Below are positions 8,312 through 17,360 of a DNA stretch of 38,103 nucleotides, piece after piece. The position numbers and the translations under genes were made by a program. Numbering within the stretch: position 1 is the stretch's first letter; every line of letters starts with the position of its first letter. The DNA is from Bacillota bacterium (lineage in GTDB: Bacteria > Bacillota > Clostridia > Lachnospirales > Lachnospiraceae): the NCBI GenBank assembly GCA_023437715.1, contig JAEZFK010000075.1:1-38103 (forward strand). Reading direction: 5' to 3'. The notes under the pieces were generated by a model. It saw nothing but the letters and a program-made list of their open reading frames with translations. It was not told the DNA's origin and ran no database searches.

Positions 8312-11300
8312 CTAAAGCGAAACCATACGGCACTCTGTCTTCCCTTTCTGTTTTCTCACCACATATTTCTTTCCTCTGAAAGGAATTGCCATTTCAAAAT
8401 ACTCCAGTTCCTCAGGAATATGAGGCTCAAAACAATAACCATCCCTGCATTCAGGTTCCGGGCAAAAACCTGCAATGCACTCAATCAGCACGGATACCGG
8501 TGCGCTGGCCCATGGGTGGCAGAGACTGGTATTCCATTTTTGTTCCTTTCCCCATGCCTCAAAACAGCAGGTTGCACCTTCCCGCACCATATTCACCCAG
8601 CCATGCTCTGTCCTATTGACAATCAATCGGTATACATCTTCATAACGCCCGGCCCGCGCCAGTCCTTTCAATATAAAATAGCTTGTGAAAACACCGCAGC
8701 TAAATCCCCGGTCTGCCAGGAAGTCTCCAATCTTCTGCTCTTTCTCTTTCAGGACCAGCTCGAAATAAAGGGCATACAGATTGGAATGCAGGGCACAGTG
8801 GTTACTGAATTCGCTGTCTGCCAGAAGTCCATTTTCCGGACGGTAAAATACACGAAAATACGTATCCTGCAGGCTCTCCCAGTCAAAGGTCCGGGGCTGT
8901 CCGATCAGCTGCTCAATCCTATCCAGCGTCTTTGCCGCCCCGATATAAAGCGCATTGATCACGTTGTGGCAGCCTGACGCCACTACCGGACGGGTCAAGT
9001 CAAAATCATAATCATCCCGCAGATTTTCCGGCCAGTCCACCAGATTCCACTTGTCCGCCACTCTCTCTAAAAGTCCGTCCTCTCTGGCATACTGCTTAAA
9101 GTGTTCCAGGATTCCTTTTGCAACAGGATACATCTCCTTTAAAAATTCCAGATTCCCGGTAAATCCATAGTGCTGGAGCAGAAGCTGGGACCAGAGCAGA
9201 GAAAAGTCTGCGACCTCCTGCATAAATGCTCCCGGCGCCACGCCTAAGAGACCGGGACAGGTTGTTCTGGTAAATGCAAACTGTGTGATGCACTTTTCCA
9301 GCATCTCCACACTTCCTGTCAGCCACACCTGCGAATTTCCGGTTACCACAGAGTCACCCAGATACTGTCCTTTTTCACGTGTGGGACAGTCCAGATAAGC
9401 TTCCTGAGTGCCATATTTTACGCCATTTTTGCAAATTTCAAAAACAGCTTCCAGATTCTTGTCACTGCAGGACAGTGTGCAGGCATCCGGGTCCATGGGA
9501 TAATGGCGTACCAGTACCTCTGCATCAAGAATTTTCGCCCCATTCTCCGGAATCAGCTCTGCGTACCGGAAGCCTTTATAATCATACGGCTCCAGATTGC
9601 AGACCCTTCCATTCAGTGTCCAGACTTCCTCATATGTACAGTTGCACCGCAGCTCACAGCGCACGCTTCCGTCCTCTTTCAGTTCTTCTCCGCAGCGTAT
9701 GATGACCCTGCTCCCTTTCATCCCCTCTGCTTTCACGCAGAGAGAGCCGGTAATCTCCTGGCCGATGTCAATAAACCAGCCGTTTTCACCCTTCTGAATC
9801 TTTTCCGGCCGGATCTTATAGCAGTCCAGAGCGCTCACCGGCTGCCTGCTCAGCGAATAATCTGCCCACACCGCCGGAACCATCGTTTCCCATGCCGCAT
9901 CATCATAATCCGGCTGATTCCAGTCCTCTTCCCATAAATTGCTGTCAAAGTTTTCAAGGAACTGGGTCTCATAGCCGGTGGTATCCCCGGAATAGGCCTT
10001 TGAAACCTGATATTTCCATGACAGGTTCTGCCATTCTTCCTGCCCCGCGCCCACGGTCTCCGGTTCCTCCGTCACCATAGCCGCCACGCCAAACCGCCTG
10101 TCTCCGCTGTTCCATACCCGATTCACCAGCCCCTGATAATAGAGATGAAGACCAATGATATTATCCCCTTCTTTCAGATATGGGGTTAAGTCGATTTCGT
10201 TGTAATAATAATGCTCCGGATAAGCCGGTGCCGGTCCCTGACTCAAAAACTTCCCGTTTACATGCAGCTTATAATAATCATCTGCCGTAATCCGCAGAAT
10301 ACGGCGCTGCCGCCTGCTGTCTGTCCATATATGGGCCCTTGCCAGCACATGCAGATTAGTGATTGTCTCCTTTGGAATATGAATTTCCGCATTCTCTTTA
10401 TGGTTCATCTGCAATGGTTCCCTATCTGAAAACTCCGGAACTGTATACCAGACCGGTTCAAATGCCGTATGTTCTTCTTTCAGCAGCCTGACCGGTCCCA
10501 GGAGTCCGGAGACATAGTTCTGGGAATCCCTGTCCATATTGTCCTCATTCCAATAGCGATTCCAGCCTAAGGCCTGACCTTCCTCCACCAGCATGTGACG
10601 CCGCTCATTTCCCGCCAGGTTTGAGACCAGAACCACAATCTCATTCTCCCCTTCTTTCAGAAACCCGGTAATGTCAAGCTTATATGGCGCCCAGAGACGA
10701 ATACCTGCCGGAATACCGTTGACCCATACCTCTGGGCAGAAATTCACTTTTCCCAAATCCAGCTGGTACCGGTGCCCGTCAGGCTTTGCATAAAACGTAT
10801 TCCGGTAACGGCAGCTTCCTGAATACCAGGAAAGGCCAAGCAGCTGCCAGTCCGTAAGATTCATCCGGTATGGTGCCATTCTGACACGAACCGGGCGCTT
10901 TAAGCCGCAGGAAGCAGAATCTGCCCTTACCTGAATGGTCAGCATATGTTTGTCATCATTTCTCCATATATCCTTCCAGCCATTGTTCCACACAACCGGT
11001 TTTCCATCCAGAAAGCAGAAAGTTTCCCCCTCTGTCTCCGGCATTTCAATCTGGATGCTTCCTGACGGAATCGTCACTGTGTAATATAAAGTTACCGGAT
11101 ACTCCGCCGTCTTTCCAAAAAGCGGCAAATCTCCCCACGGAAGTAATGGGGGCTGTCCCCTCTCCCAGGCGGGAATCCAGCCATGGTCTGCGGATTCCTT
11201 ATTAAAATTGCGGATGTTCTGGACATCAAAGGAGACAGCCGGATGTGCCTTAGCCGGCAGATACCAGTCCTTCTCCCAAAAGTCAGATGCAAACCAGGTT

Positions 11301-13879
11301 CCATCGCTGACCAGCATTTCCATGCCTTTCACGGTACTGATTTGCCCCTGAAGCAGCAGTGAAATCAGACGGTCTTTCGGCAGAGCTTTGGCTGAACACA
11401 GATGGACCTCCTGAATGGGATGATGGTTTTTCACATGGACCGCAATCCGGTTAATTCCTTCCTGAAGCAATGCTCCGCCATGGAAAATAACCGGATTTCC
11501 GTCGCTTAGTCCCTCTGCCGCCAGTGTCCCATTTATGTAAACTTCATAGGCATCAATTGCCGCAAGGCAGAATTCTGCATCTGTCACCTGTCTATCCACA
11601 AAAAAGTCTTTGTAGAAATACAGATCCCCGGCATCCAGCTGATCATTCCAGCTGGGCCTTCTGGTAATCCAGAAAGCGTCCCACAGGCTGATACGGTCTT
11701 TGCGGCATCCATCCCATTCCTCCCTTTTATTCTGATTGTGAATCCATATCTGCCGGCAGCTTTCCCTCACATCCGAGGTAAAACCGGTCAGCGGAATCGG
11801 AAAAAGCGCCTGCGAATCCGCCGTCATCGGAAGAAATTCCCACCTTCCTGCGATCCATTCCTCATTCCAAATACCGTCCTGCTTTCTGATTGATGTTCCC
11901 TCCACGTTTTCCCTTTCCAGAAACACCAGATATACTGCTTCTGCAGCTTCCAATTCCACAAAAAGACGGATCTTTCCCTCACCTTTCTCCCAATCTGCGC
12001 CGTGAGAAATTCCTGTCTCAATGTCTAAGATCTTCACCGCCTTAGGAGCTTTCTCCAGGGCCTCCTGCCGAAATTCCAGGGTAAGCTTTCTTTTTTCCCG
12101 GGAACTGTTGCACAGGAAGAAATAATGATTTTCTTCGTCTTTCCGGTGACTTAAGTAAACCTCCTGCGGGTCCCCTTCCACGATTTTTCCATCCGGAGCC
12201 ACCAGCCCCGCCGCTGCCCTGGCCGCCTCTTTTGGACTGCAACAGGCATCCGGCCTCAATATGGATTCATTCTCTCTCTGCCGCATTTTGCTGTCAGTCT
12301 CATAAATCACCAGCTTTCCTCCCACGGCTTTCCAGCTGTTCAGCTTTTCCATAAGCTCCATCTCCAGCTCTGCGCCGGAAGGCAGAAGCAAAAGTTCAAA
12401 CTGCTGGTGTCCTATGCACATTTTTCCATCGCGAATCTCAGCCGCCAGTAAACAATCCCCATCAATCATGTCCACATCCATCTGATTTTCCAGCAGACAG
12501 TTCAGCACGGTATGAAAACAGCGGCTTCCATCCGCTCCTTCCTGGTTTTCCTCACCGTTTACCATGCATTCCGACATCCATTCAATTGGATAGAAAAGGC
12601 CATAACGCACCACCGGCCGGCCGATGCTGTTCATGAAGCTGATTCTCCGGATGTAATCAGCAAAGCATTTGAAATATTTCCAGTAAGGATTCTGATAAAA
12701 GAAACTGGTGGGCCAGTCTGACTGAGAGCCCTGATGGCTGCACTCATAATAAAATCCATGCAGCACAAACATATTGATTCCCATTGCAGCCAGGGTATTA
12801 ACCCCCCGTTTCATCTCCTGGGGCGTACAGTTCCATCCTGCGCCTCCCAGTGCCTCGGACATAGCCCTTTCCTTTCCATAGGCTCTGGCTACTGAAACCG
12901 CATACTTTGGCTCACAGAATGTAATTTTCCTGGGATAGCGATACCGGTAATCATGACAATCCGCCCCTGGAATCATCAGGTGCCTCATGGTACGGAAATA
13001 ATTTCCCTGTCTTCTGGGATGCTCCCAGAGAAATTCTTCCGTATGTCCTGTAAGCCGCAGCTGATTCTCCTGACACCAATGAGAGAGCTGTCCAAAAAAT
13101 GCCTCTTCATACATGGATGCGGCTAACGCAAAGTAATCTTTCCTCACCCTGCGTTCATGTTCCCCGTCTCCATCTACCAGACAGGGCAGCTCTTCCATAA
13201 GATCATATCCGTAACGCCCCAGAAATACCTCCGGCAGACGGTCCGTCCATGGAAGAGGATTTCCCGCCATAAAAATTTCGTCAAAAAAGATACCCGGAAT
13301 CCATTTTCCAAACCCATCTCCAAACCGCTTCTTATATTCCTCGTGGGTCATCTGAATGAACAGCTTTATGGTGTCAGGATTTAAATAATCCACAGCTTTT
13401 TCATATGTTCTGCAGTAAAATCCATAGATGATACCATCTTTTCTTTGTATCTTTATCAGGCAGTCATCGGTATTCCTGTCCTTTTTTACTTCCTCTTCTG
13501 TAATAAACCTTTTGGCGTACAATCCTTTCGCCATATTCTCCCTGCCCATGGCAAGAGTCCGGGACGGCTTTTGAAATCCATACTCAAAGGTGCTGCCTGC
13601 CGTACCGCTGGGCCAGGCATATTCATCATAAATCCAGGCTGAAAACCCGGTTTTTCTGGCCTCATCCACGCAGGCGCCAATAGCATCCCACCATTCCTGC
13701 TCCAGATAAGGTGTCTCTAAATAGGCGCGGGGATGCATAAATCCGCCATACACCCCCTTATCAACCATTTCGTCAATCTGCCATCTTAATTTTTCCGCTT
13801 CCAGTTTTCCGCTTAAGAACCAGAAAGCAAGAACGCTGTATTTTCTGTCCGGTTCCCGAAATTGACTGATGATGTCCAT
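8312..13879 (-). CDS. Two-module glycoside hydrolase: GH106-like N-terminus fused to GH78 alpha-L-rhamnosidase
   Basis: An 1855-residue cytoplasmic enzyme without signal peptide. Residues 1 to about 1130 form a complete GH106-like protein: barrel start FWFLSG (20-24), YDEYAWPSG (84-92), FFDEIF with D200/E201, MSEALGGAGW with E342, then beta-sandwich carbohydrate-binding folds ending near VSGLLGPVRLL. Residues about 1165-1855 form a complete GH78 protein: Bac_rhamnosid_N (KLHVNGK near 1207), the beta-sandwich (WFIDIGQEITG near 1368) and the six-hairpin catalytic domain. D1497, E1502 and D1509 (DCPTREKGQYLGD) and E1774 (GATCCFEAW) match in spacing the D567/E572/D579/E841 set I recall from Bacillus GL1 RhaB. 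It is last in an operon with a CUT1 importer, 24 bp after the permease. Substrate is likely a rhamnose-bearing oligosaccharide; specificity of the N-terminal module is less sure. Confidence 0.88.
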   Translation of the reverse strand: MDIISQFREPDRKYSVLAFWFLSGKLEAEKLRWQIDEMVDKGVYGGFMHPRAYLETPYLEQEWWDAIGACVDEARKTGFSAWIYDEYAWPSGTAGSTFEYGFQKPSRTLAMGRENMAKGLYAKRFITEEEVKKDRNTDDCLIKIQRKDGIIYGFYCRTYEKAVDYLNPDTIKLFIQMTHEEYKKRFGDGFGKWIPGIFFDEIFMAGNPLPWTDRLPEVFLGRYGYDLMEELPCLVDGDGEHERRVRKDYFALAASMYEEAFFGQLSHWCQENQLRLTGHTEEFLWEHPRRQGNYFRTMRHLMIPGADCHDYRYRYPRKITFCEPKYAVSVARAYGKERAMSEALGGAGWNCTPQEMKRGVNTLAAMGINMFVLHGFYYECSHQGSQSDWPTSFFYQNPYWKYFKCFADYIRRISFMNSIGRPVVRYGLFYPIEWMSECMVNGEENQEGADGSRCFHTVLNCLLENQMDVDMIDGDCLLAAEIRDGKMCIGHQQFELLLLPSGAELEMELMEKLNSWKAVGGKLVIYETDSKMRQRENESILRPDACCSPKEAARAAAGLVAPDGKIVEGDPQEVYLSHRKDEENHYFFLCNSSREKRKLTLEFRQEALEKAPKAVKILDIETGISHGADWEKGEGKIRLFVELEAAEAVYLVFLERENVEGTSIRKQDGIWNEEWIAGRWEFLPMTADSQALFPIPLTGFTSDVRESCRQIWIHNQNKREEWDGCRKDRISLWDAFWITRRPSWNDQLDAGDLYFYKDFFVDRQVTDAEFCLAAIDAYEVYINGTLAAEGLSDGNPVIFHGGALLQEGINRIAVHVKNHHPIQEVHLCSAKALPKDRLISLLLQGQISTVKGMEMLVSDGTWFASDFWEKDWYLPAKAHPAVSFDVQNIRNFNKESADHGWIPAWERGQPPLLPWGDLPLFGKTAEYPVTLYYTVTIPSGSIQIEMPETEGETFCFLDGKPVVWNNGWKDIWRNDDKHMLTIQVRADSASCGLKRPVRVRMAPYRMNLTDWQLLGLSWYSGSCRYRNTFYAKPDGHRYQLDLGKVNFCPEVWVNGIPAGIRLWAPYKLDITGFLKEGENEIVVLVSNLAGNERRHMLVEEGQALGWNRYWNEDNMDRDSQNYVSGLLGPVRLLKEEHTAFEPVWYTVPEFSDREPLQMNHKENAEIHIPKETITNLHVLARAHIWTDSRRQRRILRITADDYYKLHVNGKFLSQGPAPAYPEHYYYNEIDLTPYLKEGDNIIGLHLYYQGLVNRVWNSGDRRFGVAAMVTEEPETVGAGQEEWQNLSWKYQVSKAYSGDTTGYETQFLENFDSNLWEEDWNQPDYDDAAWETMVPAVWADYSLSRQPVSALDCYKIRPEKIQKGENGWFIDIGQEITGSLCVKAEGMKGSRVIIRCGEELKEDGSVRCELRCNCTYEEVWTLNGRVCNLEPYDYKGFRYAELIPENGAKILDAEVLVRHYPMDPDACTLSCSDKNLEAVFEICKNGVKYGTQEAYLDCPTREKGQYLGDSVVTGNSQVWLTGSVEMLEKCITQFAFTRTTCPGLLGVAPGAFMQEVADFSLLWSQLLLQHYGFTGNLEFLKEMYPVAKGILEHFKQYAREDGLLERVADKWNLVDWPENLRDDYDFDLTRPVVASGCHNVINALYIGAAKTLDRIEQLIGQPRTFDWESLQDTYFRVFYRPENGLLADSEFSNHCALHSNLYALYFELVLKEKEQKIGDFLADRGFSCGVFTSYFILKGLARAGRYEDVYRLIVNRTEHGWVNMVREGATCCFEAWGKEQKWNTSLCHPWASAPVSVLIECIAGFCPEPECRDGYCFEPHIPEELEYFEMAIPFRGKKYVVRKQKGKTECRMVSL

Positions 13880-13903
13880 AATTTCCCCCTCGACTTAAGC
13901 TGC

Positions 13904-14731
13904 TCAGCCTTTTACCGCTCCGGCAGCAATGGATTTTACAAAGTTTTTCTGCATGCACAAGTAAACGATTACGATTACCATCGCACTGATGGACAATGCA
14001 GCGAATACCGGCGTATAGCCCACGGTTTCTGTTTTTTTATTAAAAAGCGCTACGCCTACGGAAAGCGTATATCTGCTTTCATTCGTAATGGAGGTAAGGG
14101 CCCATAAGTACTCGTTCCATACCTGCATGGCGGAAAGAATCGCCATCGTCGCAATGATCGGTTTGGACAGGGGAAGCATAATCCGCAAAAATACGGACAT
14201 ATTGCCGCAGCCATCCAGCTTTCCTGCCTCCATCAATTCATCCGGCAGATCTGCAAAATAGTTCCGGCAGATAATCAGGCCCATGGGGGCAAATCCCTGA
14301 AAATATGGGAACACCAGTGCCGGCAGCGTATTTACCAGATGCATCCTGTTAATCATTGTAAACATTGGAAGCAGAATTATGGCCGTAGGAATCAGCAGAT
14401 TGAAAATTACCATATAGTAAAAGAACTCTTTTGCCGGAAACTTCAGCTTGGCAAATGAATAACCGGCACAGGTGACAAACACCAGGTTTACAGCCGTCGT
14501 AACAACTGTTACCACCACACTGTTCATAAAATATTTTGACATGCCCGCATCAGTCCAGGCCGTTAAGTAATTCTGAAAATTCAGCTTCGCCGGCAGAGTC
14601 CAGATGCTCTGCAGAAATTCCGTCTCTGTTTTTAAAGACTGAATGATAACCCATAAAAGCGGATATACCGAAATCAGAAATGCAATCAGCATAAATAAAA
14701 ACAAAAACCATTTTACCGATTTTCTCTTCAT
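13904..14731 (-). CDS. Carbohydrate ABC transporter permease, MalG-type (CUT1)
   Basis: A 275-residue inner-membrane permease with six predicted helices. The cytoplasmic EAA loop (MEAGKLDGCG, then RIMLPLSKP) docks the ATPase. It pairs with the MalF-type permease upstream, whose stop overlaps this start as ATGA. The CUT1 subfamily imports oligosaccharides and glycosides. It lies directly before the rhamnosidase gene, so its substrate is probably what that enzyme cuts. Confidence 0.93.
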   Translation of the reverse strand: MKRKSVKWFLFLFMLIAFLISVYPLLWVIIQSLKTETEFLQSIWTLPAKLNFQNYLTAWTDAGMSKYFMNSVVVTVVTTAVNLVFVTCAGYSFAKLKFPAKEFFYYMVIFNLLIPTAIILLPMFTMINRMHLVNTLPALVFPYFQGFAPMGLIICRNYFADLPDELMEAGKLDGCGNMSVFLRIMLPLSKPIIATMAILSAMQVWNEYLWALTSITNESRYTLSVGVALFNKKTETVGYTPVFAALSISAMVIVIVYLCMQKNFVKSIAAGAVKG

Positions 14732-15630
14732 GCTTCAGTCCTCCTTGCCGCCGCTTTCTGTACCAGTGTTTTCACAGCCATAATCAAAACCATAATAATC
14801 ATCAGAATAACAGAAGCCGCAGTACCGCTTCCGAAATCCCGGTTTGTAAATGCTTTTGTATAAATATAAGAAGTCATTACATCCGATGCTCCGCCGGGAC
14901 CGCCCTGAGTCATAACCCATACCAGGTCAAACAACCGAAGGCCATTGGTTACCGTAAGCATGGCCAGTACGCCAAAAGTCGGCTTCAGATAAGGAATAAT
15001 GATATAAAACAGCTTCTGCCAGAAATTTGCTCCGTCAATCTGGGCCGCCTCCAGAAAGTCTTCCGGCATCTTGGAGATATTGGCATACATAATCAGCATA
15101 TTAAACGGATAGGATCGCCAGATCCAGGTGACCGCAATGGCGCCCAGGGCAGTTTCCGGCCGGCTCAGCCAGGCCTTTGCACATTTTCCGAGCCCCGCCA
15201 TTTTTAAAAGCTGATTCATGGGCCCGATGGTCGGATCATAGATAATTCTCCAGATACAGCCCACAACTACCATGGAAATCAGATAAGGGATAAACAGTCC
15301 CGCATTAAATATCTTCTTTCCCGGAACTCCGATATAAAGAATATAAGCGAAAATAAAACCGATGGGAATCGCCACAAAGCTGACCGCAATCAGATACACG
15401 GTATTCACCAGAGACCGGATAAATTTGGGATCACCTAATACCTTGGTATAATTCTTCCAGCCCACAAAATCTGTCAGCGCTCCCAGGCCATTATATTTAT
15501 AAAAGCTGGTCTGAAGCGCATTCACAAATGGAATGTATAAAAAAATGATCAGGCAGATAATGGTCGGTGCTATCAGAATCAGTGCCGTCGCCATTTCCCG
15601 CCTGCTGCTCGTTGACATTGGATGTTTCAT
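14728..15630 (-). CDS. Carbohydrate ABC transporter permease, MalF/UgpA-type (CUT1)
   Basis: A 300-residue permease with an N-terminal helix (LILIAPTIICLIIFLY) followed by five more, and the EAA loop LEAAQIDGANFWQKL ending in IPYLKP. AGGAGAAAGCT precedes the ATG. It forms the transmembrane heterodimer with the following permease. The operon contains no ATPase gene, so a shared MsmK/UgpC-type ATPase such as the one at 26468-27580 must supply energy. Confidence 0.93.
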   Translation of the reverse strand: MKHPMSTSSRREMATALILIAPTIICLIIFLYIPFVNALQTSFYKYNGLGALTDFVGWKNYTKVLGDPKFIRSLVNTVYLIAVSFVAIPIGFIFAYILYIGVPGKKIFNAGLFIPYLISMVVVGCIWRIIYDPTIGPMNQLLKMAGLGKCAKAWLSRPETALGAIAVTWIWRSYPFNMLIMYANISKMPEDFLEAAQIDGANFWQKLFYIIIPYLKPTFGVLAMLTVTNGLRLFDLVWVMTQGGPGGASDVMTSYIYTKAFTNRDFGSGTAASVILMIIMVLIMAVKTLVQKAAARRTEA

Positions 15631-15735
15631 AGCTTTCTCCTCTTTTCATGGAGTGCCGGAAACTCCGGTCTGCTCTTTCCTTAAGTATCCGGAATTTACA
15701 GCACCCCTGACTTACTTATGATTCATTTTCCGTCC

Positions 15736-17106
15736 TTATTTAAGATTGGACAGATAGGTATCCTTATACAGCTGGTTCAGCTGATCCGTCACATAGTCCA
15801 GATCATAGGTACCAAGAAGATAATTGGGTTCCAGATCAGTAAGGAACGTATTCTGGATTTCAGTCGTAATGTTTGTCGGAACATAGATATCAGGAATAAA
15901 TCCATTCTTACCCGCTTCGATATATCCCTGCATAGCCTCATTATCGCTGGTCAGTTCAAAATTCGTCAGGCCGGGATTGATGAACTTGGCATAGTCCTCC
16001 GAAAATGCGGTCTTGGAGGTGAGGAATTTTACAAATTCAATTGCTTCGGCTTTGTGCTGACTGCTTTCTGCAACTGTCCAGATACTGCTGGAGCCTCCTA
16101 AGCATCTGGCCGGCTTTCCATCCACTCCCGGAAGCGCATAAGAAGATAATGCCACATCATCCGGTACATTCTCTGTCAGATAGGAGAGATAATTAGGCTG
16201 AAGCATAACCTGAACCAGTTCTTTCTGGACAAACAGCTGCTGCATGGTCTCCCGGTTGCCGGTCAGGCCAGATTCCGGGAACCAGCCCTGATCCCACATG
16301 TATTTAAACTTTTCCAGTCCCTTTTTCACGCTCTCGGAAGAGAATGTCATGGTTCCATCCTCAAATGCATTGGGGTCTTTATCCAGCTCATCCCGGCAGT
16401 ACTGATCCCAAAACATTCTGGGCCACCAGTCCATATTCTGCTGCTGCATGGAAATCGGAATTTTTCCGGCCGCTTTAATTGCTTCGCAGTTTTTCTCAAA
16501 TTCATCCCATGTAGTCGGGACAGAAAGACCAAGCTGGTCATAAACATTCTTATCATAGATGACAGCCACCGTAGTCATGGTAAATGGAACCCCATACAAT
16601 TTATCTGCATATTCGGACCCAATTGCCTTTAAGGTGGCCCGGCAGTTATCCAGCAGCGTGGGATTGAAGGTTTCTCCCCATTTGGCATCATTCTCATAAT
16701 TCTGTCCGTTTTCCAGCTCATCGGTCAGATCCATCAAGAGATTGCTCTTTACCTGGTCCCCAATGAACTGGGAATTCGTCATGATAACATCCGGAAGTTC
16801 TCCCGCCACATTCAAGGCTGTAAATTTGGAATAATAGGAATCTGAGGGAACATATTCATATTCAATTTCAATTTCCGGATGGAGTGTTTCATATAAGGAA
16901 ATCATTTCCTCTACCATCCCGCCGTAATTATCTAAAACCTTTAATACCGTCTTTCCCGTTGCCGGAGCTGACTCTGCCTTTGACTGGGCCGCTGTGGTAC
17001 CGGCCGCCTCATTTCCTGCGCTGTTTCCCTGATTGGAACTGCAGCCTGCAACTGTCACGGCAGCCATAGCTGTACTCAATAAGAGTGCAAGACCTTTTCT
17101 CATCAT
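15736..17106 (-). CDS. Sugar-binding lipoprotein of the CUT1 importer (family 1 extracellular SBP)
   Basis: A 456-residue substrate-binding protein. A lipoprotein signal with lipobox VAGC places the lipidated Cys at residue 22; a low-complexity Ser/Ala/Glu linker follows, and then the binding fold (VTTVAVIYDKNVYDQLGL, TTWDEFEKNC). I chose the ATG at 17106, 12 nt after GAGGAGG, over an upstream in-frame TTG that would put the ribosome site inside the gene. It is first in the transport operon, which explains its own promoter. The gap of 105 bp to the permease holds a weak CCGGA/TCCGG hairpin that could lower downstream expression. Confidence 0.93.
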   Translation of the reverse strand: MMRKGLALLLSTAMAAVTVAGCSSNQGNSAGNEAAGTTAAQSKAESAPATGKTVLKVLDNYGGMVEEMISLYETLHPEIEIEYEYVPSDSYYSKFTALNVAGELPDVIMTNSQFIGDQVKSNLLMDLTDELENGQNYENDAKWGETFNPTLLDNCRATLKAIGSEYADKLYGVPFTMTTVAVIYDKNVYDQLGLSVPTTWDEFEKNCEAIKAAGKIPISMQQQNMDWWPRMFWDQYCRDELDKDPNAFEDGTMTFSSESVKKGLEKFKYMWDQGWFPESGLTGNRETMQQLFVQKELVQVMLQPNYLSYLTENVPDDVALSSYALPGVDGKPARCLGGSSSIWTVAESSQHKAEAIEFVKFLTSKTAFSEDYAKFINPGLTNFELTSDNEAMQGYIEAGKNGFIPDIYVPTNITTEIQNTFLTDLEPNYLLGTYDLDYVTDQLNQLYKDTYLSNLK

Positions 17107-17150
17107 AATAATAGATAGCCTCCTCAATTCATCATAATAATTTGCTTCAT

Positions 17151-17271
17151 TTGTTATTTTGCTGTTGCATTTGTTTCAAGCGCGCTTGTTATCTTGTACA
17201 ATGCAATCATATATTACGGCAATATTTTTTGTCAATTTGCACTTTTTTCCCTGCTGGTATTTTCTTGTTAT
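17151..17271. promoter_or_regulatory. Regulatory region of the sugar operon: three TTGTTAT repeats and a palindrome
   Basis: TTGTTAT occurs at 17151-17157, 17186-17192 and 17265-17271 in the same orientation. A perfect 12-bp palindrome CAAGCGCGCTTG occupies 17177-17188, just downstream of the predicted transcription start of the binding-protein gene. The direct repeats could be sites for the AraC-type regulator encoded immediately upstream. The palindrome could be an operator or an RNA hairpin. Its central dinucleotide is GC, so it does not fit a classical cre site. Confidence 0.4.
17208..17235 (-). promoter_or_regulatory. Promoter of the binding-protein/permease/rhamnosidase operon
   Basis: On the minus strand, TTGACA (17230-17235), 16 nt, TATATG (17208-17213). 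It lies about 100 bp ahead of the lipoprotein start. The -10 box and short spacer are imperfect, which fits an activator-dependent promoter. Confidence 0.5.
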
Positions 17272-17360
17272 TTCATTAGTACTTTCGTGACAGCATAATA
17301 CTTTCTTGCTAATCCCTTAAAAAACAGGAAAAAAGGAACAATAAATCCCTTTTTATGGAC

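Noticed and set aside
8231..8977. A 248-residue plus-strand frame
   Set aside because: It lies antisense to the C-terminal part of the GH78 module, has no ribosome site, and gives a low-complexity peptide; the minus-strand frame carries catalytic residues.
17177..17188. Catabolite (cre) or LacI-type operator
   Set aside because: The palindrome is centred on GC and lacks the AAnCGnTT-type core of LacI-family operators, so I list it only as an unassigned palindrome.
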